A DNA stretch of 64,000 nt from Xenopus tropicalis (taxonomy: Eukaryota > Chordata > Amphibia > Anura > Pipidae): positions 46,142,961 to 46,206,960 of the forward strand of contig NC_030686.2 in assembly GCF_000004195.4 (NCBI RefSeq), written 5' to 3'. The notes beneath the pieces were generated by a model. That model made no database searches and was not told the origin of the DNA. It was given only the letters and a program-made list of their open reading frames with translations. Positions 49,501-58,026 of the stretch are shown in pieces. Position 1 is the first letter of the stretch, and every line of letters begins with the position of its first letter. The translations under genes were made by a program, and so were the position numbers.

Positions 49501-52500
49501 CAACCCCCCCCAACCACAACCCCCACCAACCCCCCCTCCAACCACAACCCCCCCCCCAACCACAACCCCCCAACCAGAACTTCAGCAGAACTTACCCAAC
49601 TTGTGGTTCCTCCAGCGATGCGTCCTAGCGACGTTGCGTGCGTGCTGACGTCACGTATGCACGCGCGCAACCCGGAAATACTTAGAAAAATTGCCAGGAG
49701 GCGCGCACACCGGTATGGAGGTATGTTAAAAATTTATATCATTTATTAAAAAAAAAAACGGTGTTCGGTTTTTATCGGTATACCGCCCAGCACTAATTGG
49801 GTGCCAAATGGGGAGGTTCACCTTTAAGATAACTTTCGGTATGTTATAGAATGGCTAATTCTAAGCAACTTTTCAGTTGGTCTTCATTCTTTGTTATAGT
49901 TTTTATTTTGAAAGGTATATTTTATTGCTTTTCATACAAACAAAACATAAAATAACACACTTAACATTACATTAAAGAGAATATGCTGGTCTTTCTTTTC
50001 AGGTCTGTCATTAAGGCTTGTTACAAATATCAAAGGGGAAGGTGTGACAATACAAGGTTTAAGCATAGATATGGCGGCAGTTACATAAGATTGGGTTATT
50101 CTTTGCTATAGTTTAATTGTCTCCTTCTTCTGACAATTTCCAGCTTTGAAATGGGGGTCACTGACCAAAAAAACTGTTCTGCGAGGCTACAATTTTCTTG
50201 TTAGTTATATTTCTTTCTATTTTCTTACTCTTTCTATTTCTCTTCTTTCTTTTTCTATTATCTTTCTATTCAGGCCTCTCTCATTCATCTTACAGTTTCT
50301 CCTTCATACCACTGCCTGGTTGCTATGGTAATATGGACCCTAGTAACCAGATAGCTGCTAAAATTCCAAACTGGAGAGCTGCTGAACAAAAAGCTATAAT
50401 GACCAATAAAGACTAACTGCAAATAGTCAGAGAATCTCACTCTCTACATCAACCCCTTTAATTAAATCTAAGCAGCTGTGGTTCTAGATTCAGTTCCCCC
50501 CCAGTTAGACTATATACAGGGTGTATGGGCATTCTCCCCCTACTTGTGTGGATTTCCTCAGGGTTCTCCAGGGTTTAGGAAGGTATAGGAAAGTATAGGA
50601 AATGCAAAGGACTGATACTGATAGCTCATTGGATTTGGACAATAAAACAGCAATAAACCACAATAAATGTTTTCTAGAATTGGGAGGTTCCTCTGTGTTC
50701 TAAGCCTAAGACAATAGTGAGTGTTTGTAATATTGACTATAGACAGTAAGCTTCTCTTTGGTCTGACAAGAATGATGTATAATATCTATAAATCTCTGTA
50801 ATTATGTCAGTGCTGTATAAGTAATAGGTGATAATAATAATAAGCTCAGGGGCTTCCAGCCATCATGTTTAGGGCAAGGGGATTTACTTGTCCAGCACAT
50901 GAGGCCATATCCATCCCAGGGGTCACATTGCACCCCACAGAGTCAGACCGAGAAGCACAGCCATCTATTCCCTTTACTCTTGCTGTTGCAGTGATAATAC
51001 AGATCTTCACATCTGCAAGCACTGGGGGTACCATTGTATAGAGCAGGGGTCCCCAACCTTTTTCACCTGTGAGCCACAATCAAATGTAAAGAGAGTTGAG
51101 GAGCAACACGAGCATGAAAATTCTTTTTGGGTTGCCACATAAGGGCTGTGATTGGCTATTTGGTACCCCTATGTGGACCAGCAGCCTGCAGGAGGCTCAC
51201 GTTCTATTCATTCCTGTGGGATTTGTAGAAGCGTGTTTACCAAATAGGGAGTTCTAAAAGCTTCTAAAACTCCCCTAGGAATGAATAGAACATTGGGGGA
51301 ATTTTATATCACATTTTGATAAATCTAAGTTTCCCTTTAATCTAGAAGCGAAAGTGCGCCGCTGTATATGTTTTAGAGTTTGTACTCGAACATTATGGAT
51401 CTTTTCTGCTCCAGTTGATTGAAATGTTGCCGTTTGCCAGTACGCGGATCCCTGCCTTTAAAAGCAGTAATTAGCCATTGATTATTGCAGCCGTGCCGTA
51501 CGCTCCTCCGCTGGCTTCATACACATGTCATTTGCTCAAGTGCCCACATCTGTCGGCCTGCGCTCCTGGCTTGCAGAGATAATCTCACCCTCCGTGCCAA
51601 CCTTTCCCATTCTGCAGCAGCAGATGTCTGACCTGCCCTCCAATTAAAGCGTTAGCCTTGTCGCTCCATGTAGGACCCCCCCTTTTTTTTGTTTTTGGCA
51701 TCCATTCAGCCGTTACATTGAGGGTTCCTGAGTGATGATTGTGCCTGATTCCACATCACAGGTATCTGGTTACTTGGGATTTATTTACCCTAGCAACCAG
51801 GCAGTGGTGTCAACGAGAGACAGGGATATGCAAAAACGGATGGCCTGAATAGAAAGATAATCAATAAAACGCAAAAAAAAAAACAGTAATAGAGAGCAAC
51901 AGTTCTTGGTTGCCAGGGTCAGTGACCCCTATTTGAAAGCTGGTAAGGATCACAAAATGAAGGCAAATAATTTAGAAGCTTTAATGAATAAATAATGAAC
52001 ACCAATTGCAAACTTGCTAGCGATAGGGTATTCTGTAACGTACTAAAAGATCAATAACCCTTTTAATGGTCTCCCCTATAATAACAAATTGACCTTTCTG
52101 ATTCGCTGTTCCTTCTCTTTCTGGGCTGCTCTCTTTCCCATGGTCCTGCAAGGAGGTTGCTTTGATTTTGAAACGGGCTTGGGTTTGTCCCGTTACATTA
52201 ATGTCTGGCCAGCATGAAACTGGCCACTATAAGCTCTTTTCCCACTATGTACTGGGTCGGCTGTTGGAGAAGGTGGGAGTCTCTTACTCAGAGGTTTAAA
52301 GCAAATGGGCCCAGGTTACATCCAAGCTAAATTTACCATTGAATGAATATACTGTTTGTTTTTTTTCCCCCCTTTCCAGCATTCTGCATAAAAGTGCTTC
52401 CTTTAGTCCAACTAAGCACTCGTTTAATCCAAGCCAAGTGGTCTGACCTGCCCATCTCTCCCCCCCTCAGGTGACCTACGGTTCCTTCGACTACACATCC

Positions 52501-52594
52501 TTGCTCTACCTCTCAGACTACTCCCAAGATTTCGGCGGGGGCCGCTTCGTCTTCATCGATGAAGGTGCAAACAGAACAGTGGAGCCTCGAACTG
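19570..52594 (+). CDS. ogfod3: 2-oxoglutarate/Fe(II) oxygenase domain protein 3, eight exons, 3' end outside window
   Basis: Exons: 19570-19649, 20854-21071, 30903-30978, 31915-31957, 34088-34152, 37133-37189, 38166-38319 and 52471-52594. All donors are GT, all acceptors AG, and phases close: 817 bases, 272 codons so far. Human OGFOD3 is about 319 aa, so about 46 C-terminal residues (the second iron-ligand His and the 2OG-binding Arg) are on exon(s) past 64000. Order of parts: basic N-tail, one membrane segment (about residues 39-60, SLLIWGVFGVTLGLMAGYYL), a CTPRKCGR motif, LSLGGSDGGASILDLHSG, LTKPTFFSR, the iron-binding HxD motif H228-I229-D230 in HDEYWHPHIDK, then VTYGSFDYTSLLYL and DFGGGRF. 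As a P4H-like type II membrane protein it should be a dioxygenase; the substrate is unknown. It is divergent from hexd. Introns 2, 7 and 8 are long (9.8, 14.2 and over 11.4 kb). Confidence 0.95.
20265..20470. mobile_element. SINE/LINE-tail-like interspersed repeat
   Basis: GTCTGTCTGTCTGTATAAAG followed by CAGCGCTGTACAG and later GAGCTTACAATCTAAGTGG. The last phrase also occurs in altered form near 42990-43010. It resembles old vertebrate retroposon tails by recall. No target duplication found. Confidence 0.35.
21072..23854 (+). other. OGFOD3 intron 2, left part
   Basis: Intron sequence with scattered short repeat-like phrases (for example AACCAGGCCCAGACTGG at about 22860) and C-rich runs near 22766 and 23477. 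No exon, RNA gene or clear element boundary was found. Confidence 0.5.
23855..24561. repeat. 707-bp long inverted repeat (near-palindrome)
   Basis: The left arm begins TGTTCTATAAGCACAAGGTT and the right arm ends AACCTTCTGCTTATAGAACA. Paired blocks continue inward: GGGATTGGTGAGTTGCATAA with TTATGCAACTCACCAATCCC; CCATATATTACTGCTCATTA with TAATGAGCAGTAATATATGG; GGGGCCCAACCTGCTCA with GTGAGCAGGTTGGGCCCC; and GGGGAACTCCGGCTTATGAA with a near complement at about 24270. The loop is roughly 24153-24231. Arms are about 300 bases and look roughly 85-90% complementary. It could be a foldback MITE or a recent inverted duplication, in ogfod3 intron 2. Confidence 0.85.
25077..25941. mobile_element. hAT-like element carrying a 23-bp minisatellite
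   Basis: The ends are CAGGGGTGGGCAAACTTTTT and its inverted partner AGTTTGCCCAACCCTG, as in hAT elements. The flanking octamers (CACTAATA and ATCTAACA) do not match well, so the insertion is old or the ends are slightly off. Inside, 25190-25730 is a tandem array of about 24 units of CAGCATCCTTCAGCACCACT plus CCC. No transposase. Confidence 0.75.
25190..25730. repeat. 23-bp minisatellite inside the hAT-like element
   Basis: Unit CAGCATCCTTCAGCTCCACT plus CCC. Variation is in blocks: CTTCAGCACC units on the left, CTCCAGCACC in the middle and CTCCAGCTCC to the right, which points to local unit spread. Open frames such as 24995-25927 (plus) and 25392-25700 (minus) are artefacts. Confidence 0.9.
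26139..26442. mobile_element. Family D MITE (GGCCATACAC ends)
   Basis: The left end CTAAAGTTTGGCCATACACG is matched by the right end GTGTATGGCCACCTTTAG. The inside has GCAGATCTGATTG and 'CCGATGGGCCTATCTGGC' type blocks. Relatives are at 41602-41943 and 55365-55651, with a partial one near 55950. Confidence 0.7.
27519..28258. repeat. 62-bp minisatellite in OGFOD3 intron 2
   Basis: About 12 units of 62 bp: CCACATTGGGGAGGTTGCCA, ACGTGTGGCTCTTTACCTGA, TTTTGCCCACCCATATGCTG. Units fall into two types, 'GGTGTCC' (27650-27850) and 'GGTTGCC' (the rest), so expansion was in blocks. No spacers vary, so it is not a CRISPR-like array. Confidence 0.95.
29640..30070. repeat. Degenerate 'GACAGTAGGACAAGATGG' repeats
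   Basis: Many loose copies of a 15-18-bp phrase of the type AAGATGGCGGTAGTAGGACA, with insertions between them. The same family is at 31320-31660 and, in reverse orientation, at 44190-45290. In ogfod3 intron 2. Confidence 0.6.
31320..31660. repeat. Second 'GGCAGTAGGGCAAGATGG'-type repeat block
   Basis: It starts with four 17-bp copies of GACGGAGGCGGTAGGGCTGA type (31356-31410), then diffuse AGATGGCAGTAGGGTACATG units of about 45-130 bp. In ogfod3 intron 3, between exons at 30903-30978 and 31915-31957. Confidence 0.65.
32757..33045. repeat. 42-bp minisatellite
   Basis: Seven nearly identical units: AAGTGCTAGGCAGGACCACC, AAGGGATGCAAGACCCAATG, GG. The 42-bp period keeps frames open on both strands, giving false ORFs at 32648-33202. 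The high uniformity suggests recent growth. Ogfod3 intron 4. Confidence 0.95.
34728..36257. repeat. 94-bp minisatellite in OGFOD3 intron 5
   Basis: About 16 units of 94 bp: ATTCCCCTGTACTAAGCACA, ATTCAGCAGGAACAGCCCCC, TAAGTTTGCTCATAGCCTGT, then ACAGAGAGATACCATAAAAC and TATGGCACATAGGG. Variants (TAGGTTTG or TAAGTTTG; GGATTCC or GGCTTCC; CTCATAG or CCCATAG) are shared by neighbouring or alternate units. Confidence 0.95.
36258..37132 (+). other. OGFOD3 intron 5, right part
   Basis: Unique-looking intron sequence up to the acceptor TTCAATCTTACAG before exon 6 (37133-37189). No element boundaries, RNA genes or extra exons are seen. Confidence 0.5.
37215..37485. mobile_element. Family A MITE fragment
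   Basis: It contains CTTTCAAATAGGGGTCACTG, CCCCTCTCCTATTCATATTC, a decayed 'GGTTGCTAAG' hairpin and AAGACCAGTTGCAACTTGTC. It starts only 26 bases after the exon 6 donor (37190). Confidence 0.65.
38166..38319 (+). CDS. ogfod3: OGFOD3 exon 7 with the iron-binding HxD motif
   Basis: It encodes residues 180-231, ending TAHDEYWHPHIDK. The final 15 bases (38305-38319, codons for Pro-His-Ile-Asp-Lys) and the GTGAGG donor form the first unit of a 48-bp minisatellite that fills the next 3.2 kb. This donor is the only one of the array that leaves the frame open: the in-frame extension to the next copy meets TAG after eight codons (VRIPRDCV then stop). Confidence 0.95.
38305..41583 (+). repeat. 48-bp minisatellite made from the OGFOD3 exon 7/intron 7 junction
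   Basis: About 59 units, interrupted by an hAT element at 39090-39537. The unit is CCCCATATTGATAAG (the last 15 bases of exon 7) followed by GTGAGGATTCCACGTGACTG and TGTATAGGGTCAG. The first unit is the real exon end and donor. Later units vary mainly at TTCCACGTGACTG against TTCTACGTGACTG or TGCCTG, GAGGATT against GAGAATT, and by rare one-base changes; the part at 38570-38870 is the most decayed. Nearly every unit keeps GATAAG then GTGAGG. The 48-bp period explains the long minus-strand frames (for example 40871-41677). Confidence 0.97.
39090..39537. mobile_element. hAT-type MITE inserted in the 48-bp array, perfect 8-bp TSD
   Basis: The ends are TAGTGCTGGGCGGTAT and ATACCGCCCAGCACTA; the duplication GTATAGGG is at 39082-39089 and 39538-39545, and it is part of the array unit. 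The inside holds a C-rich (CCAACCCCAAACACCC) tract and a hairpin with arms of about 35 bases (about 39355-39390 with 39409-39444; arm core GCCTCCTGGCAATTTTTCTT). No coding frame. A sister copy is at 49296-49795. Confidence 0.93.
41602..41943. mobile_element. Family D MITE
   Basis: TTAAGGTGGCCATACATGTT on the left and GTGTATGGCCGCCTTTA on the right are inverted. The inside has GGCGAGATCTTCTCCC, CCAATATCGGGC and GGCCAGATATCGGTCGGGCA. It follows directly on the end of the 48-bp array. Confidence 0.75.
41950..42090. mobile_element. Family B hairpin MITE, uninterrupted
   Basis: AAGTTTGCCCAGGAGCAGTA and AACCTATAGCAACCAA pair with TTGGTTGCTACTGGTTACTG and CTCCTGGGCAAACTT, leaving a loop of about 45 bases. 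It is the intact form of the element split at 16523-17095. Confidence 0.7.
42091..44189 (+). other. OGFOD3 intron 7, middle part
   Basis: No exon or clear element. A C run is at 43450-43463. Most ORF-length frames here lack any recognisable protein likeness. Confidence 0.45.
44190..45290. repeat. Pyrimidine-rich minisatellite (CCATCTTGCCCTACTGTCT family)
   Basis: A long, nearly pure C/T-rich array with phrases CTGTCTCCATCTTGCCCTAC, CACTCTCTCGCCCTACTCTC and CTGTTTCCATCTCGCCCTAC. Two segments (about 44640-44970 and 45000-45290) match each other closely, so there is a higher-order duplication of about 330 bp, each ending TCCCTTTTCCCTCCCTTCCT. It is the reverse complement family of the blocks at 29640 and 31320. 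All three forward frames stay open (up to 438 codons); these are artefacts. Confidence 0.85.
45984..46842. repeat. 100-bp minisatellite, second locus
   Basis: Nine units of the 100-bp repeat also seen in CYBC1 intron 4 and at 57179. Two units (46580 and 46780) share the variants CAGCAGCCCTG and TGGCTAAGCTTC at a 200-bp spacing, a sign of a dimer-level duplication. The edges share no flanking sequence with the other loci. Confidence 0.95.
47680..48235. repeat. Degenerate 120-bp-scale repeats
   Basis: Four to five diverged units sharing GAAGCAAAGCGAATTAAGGG, ACATTGC, TAGTTAGGCCTCAGATTGGA and GTTTGGGAATGTATATA. More decayed than the other arrays. Ogfod3 intron 7. Confidence 0.7.
49296..49795. 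mobile_element. hAT-type MITE, sister of 39090-39537, perfect TSD
   Basis: The left end TAGAGCTGGGCGGTATGACC and the right end GGTATACCGCCCAGCACTA are flanked by ATTGGGTG at 49288-49295 and 49796-49803. The inside has a CCAACCACAACCCCC tract and a single arm (GGAAATACTTAGAAAAATTG) of the hairpin that is two-armed in the sister copy. Confidence 0.92.
49816..50460. mobile_element. Family A MITE interrupted by a retroposed fragment
   Basis: It starts CACCTTTAAGATAACTTTCG, continues with CTTCATTCTTTGTTATAG, is broken at about 49903-50097, resumes at CTTTGCTATAG, and has ATGGGGGTCACTGACC, a 'GCCTGGTTGCTATGG' hairpin and AAAGACTAACTGCAAATAGT to about 50460. Confidence 0.7.
49903..50097 (-). mobile_element. 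Retroposed fragment with 17-bp target duplication
   Basis: The inserted 195 bases are flanked by ATTCTTTGTTATAGTTT (49886-49902) and ATTCTTTGCTATAGTTT (50098-50114), one mismatch in 17. Read on the minus strand, the insert ends with GCAATAAAATATACC and an A-rich tail, as a retrocopied 3' end with a poly(A) signal would. The source transcript is not recognised. Confidence 0.55.
50480..50845 (+). mobile_element. Old L2/CR1-like LINE 3' end
   Basis: GTGTGGATTTCCTCAGGGTT, then about 200 bases on 'TCAGTGCTGTATAAGTAATA' and a GATAATAATAATAA tail recall the 3' ends of L2/CR1 LINEs. Heavily diverged; assignment from memory. Confidence 0.5.
51044..51345. mobile_element. hAT (Charlie-like) element, left end
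   Basis: CAGGGGTCCCCAACCTTTTT then CACCTGTGAGCCACAATCAA is the usual start of Charlie-type hAT elements. The right end could not be placed. Confidence 0.5.
51770..52066. mobile_element. Family A MITE, reverse orientation
   Basis: CCTAGCAACCAGGCAGTG, TCAGTGACCCCTATTTGAAA, CCAATTGCAAACTTGC and TTCTGTAACGTACTAA are the reversed blocks of this family. It lies about 400 bases before exon 8 of ogfod3. Confidence 0.65.
52471..52594 (+). CDS. ogfod3: OGFOD3 exon 8, last exon in the window
   Basis: Acceptor CTCCCCCCCTCAG ends at 52470; donor GTAAGA starts at 52595. It encodes VTYGSFDYTSLLYLSDYSQD and then FGGGRFVFIDEGANRTVEPRT, the core of the double-stranded beta-helix fold, and ends in phase 1. 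It follows a 14.15-kb intron. Confidence 0.95.
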
Positions 52595-55049
52595 GTAAGA
52601 AATCCGGAATGGAACCGCTCTAAAGCGATATTACTAAGTGCTAATTAGCTGAAAGGTGCTCATTAGTGGATACACGCAGCCAACACCAACCTGAGTAATT
52701 ACAATAGAATAGAAAAACAATTATTCGTGGGAGAATCTTAAAGCATTTAATGAACAATTAGAGAACAGGGAATAGCGCACCTCCAAATTATCAGTTAGTG
52801 TTTGGCCGGGGGAAGATATTCTAAGCAGCTGCGGAATCTTTTTGCTTTGGATTATATCTCAGTACGATGTTCTATTGGTTAGAGGTTGCCCTTTATAAAG
52901 GGACTTACCCGGCGCCCCATGGATGTAGGGCAGCTTTTTTTAATCTCTGCTGCCCATTGAAAGCAATGTACTGAATGGCTTCTCTCACTGAGCGTGACAA
53001 AGAGAGCCGCCGCATAGAAAGGTTATCTCTCAGTGAATCCAGGGAAGCATAATACTATTTTTCATGATAATTTGGCAGGTCGAGGGCGCTTTGTGAGATT
53101 AGATATGTACTTGTCAGACAAGCAGAATGGCAGTTTTTTTATGTAGAAAGTAAGTACAAATATGCAGGGAGATAAGGCTGCTCTTTTCAGGGAAACTATA
53201 GCTGGCAGGTCCGGATTGAGATTCAAACTAGACCCTGGCATTTCACGTACACAGAGGCCCAAATAACCCACCAACAACCAGGGACTGTCTATGGCACTAT
53301 TAGACTATGTGGGGTTAGGAGATAGAGACAGTGAAGGAAGAGGAGGCATTTGGTTTTATAGTAAAACTGAGCTCCAAAACCCTCGAGGGACTCGACAGGG
53401 CAGGGAACTGGCAGATTCTCACACAGTCCACAGTACAAAAAACAATGAATATATGTATATACGTATATATGTTTCACTGGGAATTTCCATGAACAGTTCT
53501 AAACAAGGTAAGTCAGCCTGGCAAAAGATTAGGCTAATAATCATGTAGTGAGTGTGCAGGAATGATTGTAGCAGTGGCAAATGGCTGAGTGGCTTCCTGA
53601 TATTAATCAGCCCTGTGCCTGGAGTCAGCGGCACTGCACGTGCCCAATTTGCTCCGGGTTGGTGTCGCCATTTACTGTGCCCAAGTGCTACCAGCAGGGG
53701 GCAGTAGAAAGACTGCCTATGTATGTGTAATTTCAGGAGGCAATTTTAGTGATGTAGAGTAAATCCAAGCAGAAATAGCAGCACCTCTTTTCTCAGGCTT
53801 TAAATGCACCCATAAATGACCACAGGGTACAACAGGCACTTATCCACTTACAGCTCCAAGCCCCTTTGACTGCCTCAGTAAGAATAGTGGCAATTATAGT
53901 TCAGCGCTAGTGAGGAGAAACACACATTTCCTATCGCCGATTTCAGTCACTTTGTAGAAGGTTTTAGAGGAGCAATCAGTCTTTTCTATAACATTGAAGC
54001 ACTGATTGTACAAGGCAGAAAAATCAGCGTTGTCGGAGGCAGCATTGTTCCGCGGATGCAACGGAACTTCCACACAAGCTTTCCCTGACCCGCCGTGTGT
54101 ATGGCCGTACATCTGATCCCCCTGTCCCAATAGGCGGATATTCCTGTGTAGAAGCAAAAGGATTTTATTGTATATAATAGCTCGTTAGTGAACAATATCC
54201 AATATGTTTGTGGCACCGTACTGAAGGGCATTCTCTAATGTACACATTTCCATTAGCCAGATAATGAGTGATCGTTTCATACCGTTCCTCTAACAAAGTG
54301 CCCCCTCGCTCGGCTTTATTCCGCAGAGTATTTTTAGCCTGATAATGAATAGAACGTGCTCTTTGAAGGAAAAATATTCCCTATTTAGCAGCAGGATTTA
54401 TCTTCATATGTGCTCAGAGGGACAAATGGCTGTTTGTAGGTAAGGTTTATATTTATTTATCTTTTAAATGCTCATCAGACATTCAGCTATTTATATTTGT
54501 TACTGTCCCTTTAAGCCTTGGATCTAGTTCTGTTTCCAGGATAACTTGATGGGTGACAGGTACTTTGGAATTCCCATTCTGTCTCCGTATTTGTCACTTC
54601 TGATAGGCTCTGTCACTTCTCCTGGAATTAGAAGTCTTCTTCTTTGTGGCACAGCATAGGAAACCAATGGGACTTGACAGCAGCATTTTATATCCAATCT
54701 CCACCTGACTGATTAGCTCTCAGGGTAACTCTATACAGGATCCAGTGACAGCTCGCCTGAGGCACATACACCGCATAGCACAAAGCCCCAGGAAAGAGAC
54801 ACCTTTACATTTTACAGTAACACAGCCTGGTTCTTATTAGACTATGTAGATGAATATATTTCCCTGTATTGTAGAAATGTAATGCCCATGAGAAGTTTGG
54901 CTTGGTCCATTGGATCCTCCTAAGCAGCCTATACTTTCTAGTTATTCCTATAGGGACACAGAGGGACTGGGGGAAATTAGTTATTAACATAGGGGAACCT
55001 ATCGAAAACACTGCGAGGATCAGAAAGTAACATGGGTGCACAATGTAGA
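52595..55049 (+). other. OGFOD3 intron 8, first part
   Basis: Intron sequence with no recognisable exon. The expected next OGFOD3 exon (after VEPRT) was sought in translated frames to 64000 and not found. No MITE with both ends is seen. Confidence 0.5.
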
Positions 55050-55270
55050 TTGTACAGAGGGGCTGCTGTAAGATGCCATAGACAGTCACTATTTATTGGG
55101 CTGGAGGGCTGTTTGTGCCTCTGGGTACTTGGAATGCCAGGACCCAGGCCCAGACTGGCAATCTGTGGGTTCAGACAAATGCCAGGGGGCTGCTGTAAGA
55201 TGCCGTAGTCACTAACTATTGGGCCTGTGGGGGGCATTTGGGGCCTTTGTGTACTTGAAATGCCTGGGAT
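55050..55270. repeat. Short array of the 'CCCAGACTGGCAATCTGTGG' unit
   Basis: About two units of the repeat that forms the larger array at 15370-16170, including GTCACTATTTATTGGGCTGG and CTCTGGGTACTTGGAATGCC. Confidence 0.75.
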
Positions 55271-55364
55271 TTTTTTGAATCCCAGTGCAGACTTGCATGG
55301 GTAGACCAGTGAGTAAGGCTGAGTGGATTGGTCAGTAAGTAAAGCCTTTGGGTCAGTAAAGGTG

Positions 55365-55651
55365 GCCATACACACTAAGATCCGATCGCTTAGAGAGGTC
55401 GCCAAGCGAGCGGATCTTCTCCCGATACCTCCATCTACGGTTGGGCGATATCGGGCTTATTCGGCCCTGGAGCCAAATAGTTGAATTAGAACAGCAGGTA
55501 TAGGTGCCCTTGGTTCGTGGATCACATCGGCTCATTGATGCAGTCCCTGAAGTGACGGAGCCTATACCTGTCGTTCTGACAGGGGCAGATAAGCTGCCGA
55601 ATCGGAGGACTAATATTGGCAGCCGAAATGGGCCCATGTATGGGCACCTTA
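55365..55651. mobile_element. Family D MITE
   Basis: Left end GGTGGCCATACACACTAAGA, right end CCCATGTATGGGCACCTTAA. The inside has AAGCGAGCGGATCTTCTCCC and GGGCGATATCGGGC. A second, partial relative follows near 55950 (CTGCCCATACACATTGATCC). Confidence 0.7.
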
Positions 55652-56664
55652 ACACAGTGGAACCCATTAGAAGCAAAGGGTAAAACTCAGTGACACATTA
55701 AGCCTTATTTACAAGTGCAGCGCAGGGTGCAAAGTGCAACAAAGGAGCACAAACTGCCACATTTTGGGTGGTGGGTCAGTTAGTAACACAGCAATATGGC
55801 AAGGGTCAGAGAGTATGAAAATGGAGCACAGGAGGCATTAGTTTTTGTTTAATACAAATTCTTAATGGAACACGGGGGAACCAGTTGGAAGCACAGAGGG
55901 TAATGCTCAGGGGTATCAGTAACATGGGGAGGGGATTAGTGACGGTCAGGCATAAGCTGCCCATACACATTGATCCGCTTATTTGACAAGGTCACCAAAT
56001 GAGCCGATCGTTGGCCAATTTTGCCACCTACACACTGGGATGATTAGATTGTTCCATTGATCGGATAATGACAGAGAAGTTGCCGTAGGTTTTACTACGT
56101 TGCTGTAAATCCCTTAGCCGTGCTTTTTATAAATGCCCTTTATTTTAAGCAACACTGTCTCTATCTTGATCATAGTCCCTTCCTCGCCGTGTTAGCCGTC
56201 GCCTCCGCCTTGAGGCCATTCCCATTAATCTCGGAAAGCTTTCTCTCATCCTTGCCATGCACCATCTACTTCATTTATCAAACTGTATTTTCCACAAAAC
56301 GCTGAACTTTAAATAGAACCGCCGTAAATCTGACCGCGCAGCACTGCTTGATTCTTACATTGCAAGTCTCCGATTCTCAAATAACCAACATAAACGTCAA
56401 ATAAAGAGCAATACCAAGACTATATTGCCTTCAGTACAATAGGAAGTGCTGCTTATTGGACTTTAACTGCGCCAGAAATCGGTACAGATTTAGGCACTTA
56501 ATCCCAGCGCATGACTGAGTGGCGTTAGAATGAAACCCCTTAGGCACTTATTGTCAGTCTTTCAGCACAAACACATCAGGTTGTTTGTAGGAAAGTCTAC
56601 TTTTTGTCTATTGGCCTTGCTGTGTGTTTATTGTGAGTGCTACCCCTAACCAGATTCTGTAAAA

Positions 56665-57175
56665 CTACAGTCACCCCGCTATAGTTCCAGGGGTACCCAG
56701 GGCACAAATAAGCACTCACCCCAAATCCCCCCCTAACTGGCCTTCAGGCTGGGCCCCCTTAGCCCATAACAAGGTTACAGATATATAGAAACATTGGGGT
56801 AACAGTCACCCCGCTATAGTTCCAGGGGTACCCAGGGCACAAATAAGCACTCACCCCAAATCCCCCCCCCCTAACTGGCCTTCAGGCTGGGCCCCCTTAG
56901 CCCATAACAAGGTTACAGATATATAGAAACATTGGGGTAACAGTCACCCCGCTATAGTTCCAGGGGTACCCAGGGCACAAATAAGCACTCACCCCAAATC
57001 CCCCCCTAACTGGCCTTCAGGCTGGGCCCCCTTAGCCCATAACAAGGTTACAGATATATAGAAACATTGGGGTAACAGTCACCCCACTATAGTTCCAGGG
57101 GTACCCAGGGCACAAATAAGCACTCACCCCAAATCCCCCCCTAACTGGCCTTCAGGCTGGGCCCCCTTAGCTTAT
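56665..57175. repeat. 135-bp minisatellite, 3.8 units
   Basis: Unit starts ACAGTCACCCCGCTATAGTT, CCAGGGGTACCCAGGGCACA and ends AGAAACATTGGGGTA; one unit is 3 bases longer in its C run. Copies are almost identical. The last unit stops at CCCCCTTAGC and the 100-bp minisatellite begins within a few bases. Confidence 0.9.
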
Positions 57176-57178
57176 ATT

Positions 57179-58026
57179 CACAGCATTCTGTCACAGTGGC
57201 ACAGATCCTATCTGATCCCCCCATTGTAAGCAGCAGTCCTGCCCTGCTTTATGGCTGAGATTCTAGCTATCTGTATAACAGAGCATTCTGTCACAGTGGC
57301 ACAGATCCTATCTGATCCCCCCATTGTAAGCAGCAGTCCTGCCCTGCTTTATGGCTGAGATTCTAGCTATCTGTATAACAGAGCATTCTGTCACAGTGGC
57401 ACAGATCCTATCTGATCCCCCCATTGTAAGCAGCAGTCCTGCCCTGCTTTATGGCTGAGATTCTAGCTATCTGTATAACAGAGCATTCTGTCACAGTGGC
57501 ACAGATCCTATCTGATCCCCCCATTGTAAGCAGCAGTCCTGCCCTGCTTTATGGCTGAGATTCTAGCTATCTGTATAACAGAGCATTCTGTCACAGTGGC
57601 ACAGATCCTATCTGATCCCCCCATTGTAAGCAGCAGTCCTGCCCTGCTTTATGGCTGAGATTCTAGCTATCTGTATAACAGAGCATTCTGTCACAGTGGC
57701 ACAGATCCTATCTGATCCCCCCCCCATTGTAAGCAGCAGTCCTGCCCTGCTTTATGGCTGAGATTCTAGCTATCTGTATAACAGAGCATTCTGTCACAGT
57801 GGCACAGATCCTATCTGATCCCCCCCATTGTAAGCAGCAGTCCTGCCCTGCTTTATGGCTGAGATTCTAGCTATCTGTATAACAGAGCATTCTGTCACAC
57901 TGGCACAGATCCTATCTGATCCCCCCATTGTAAGCAGCAGTCCTGCCCCGCTTTATGGCTGAGATTCTAGCTATCTGTATAACAGAGCATTCTGTCACAC
58001 TGGCACAGATCCTATCTGATCCCCCT
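57179..58026. repeat. 100-bp minisatellite, third locus
   Basis: Eight units plus a partial one, very uniform, of the same unit as at 1598 and 45984. The last two units share CACACTGGCACAG in place of CACAGTGGCACAG, so that variant spread locally. Confidence 0.95.
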
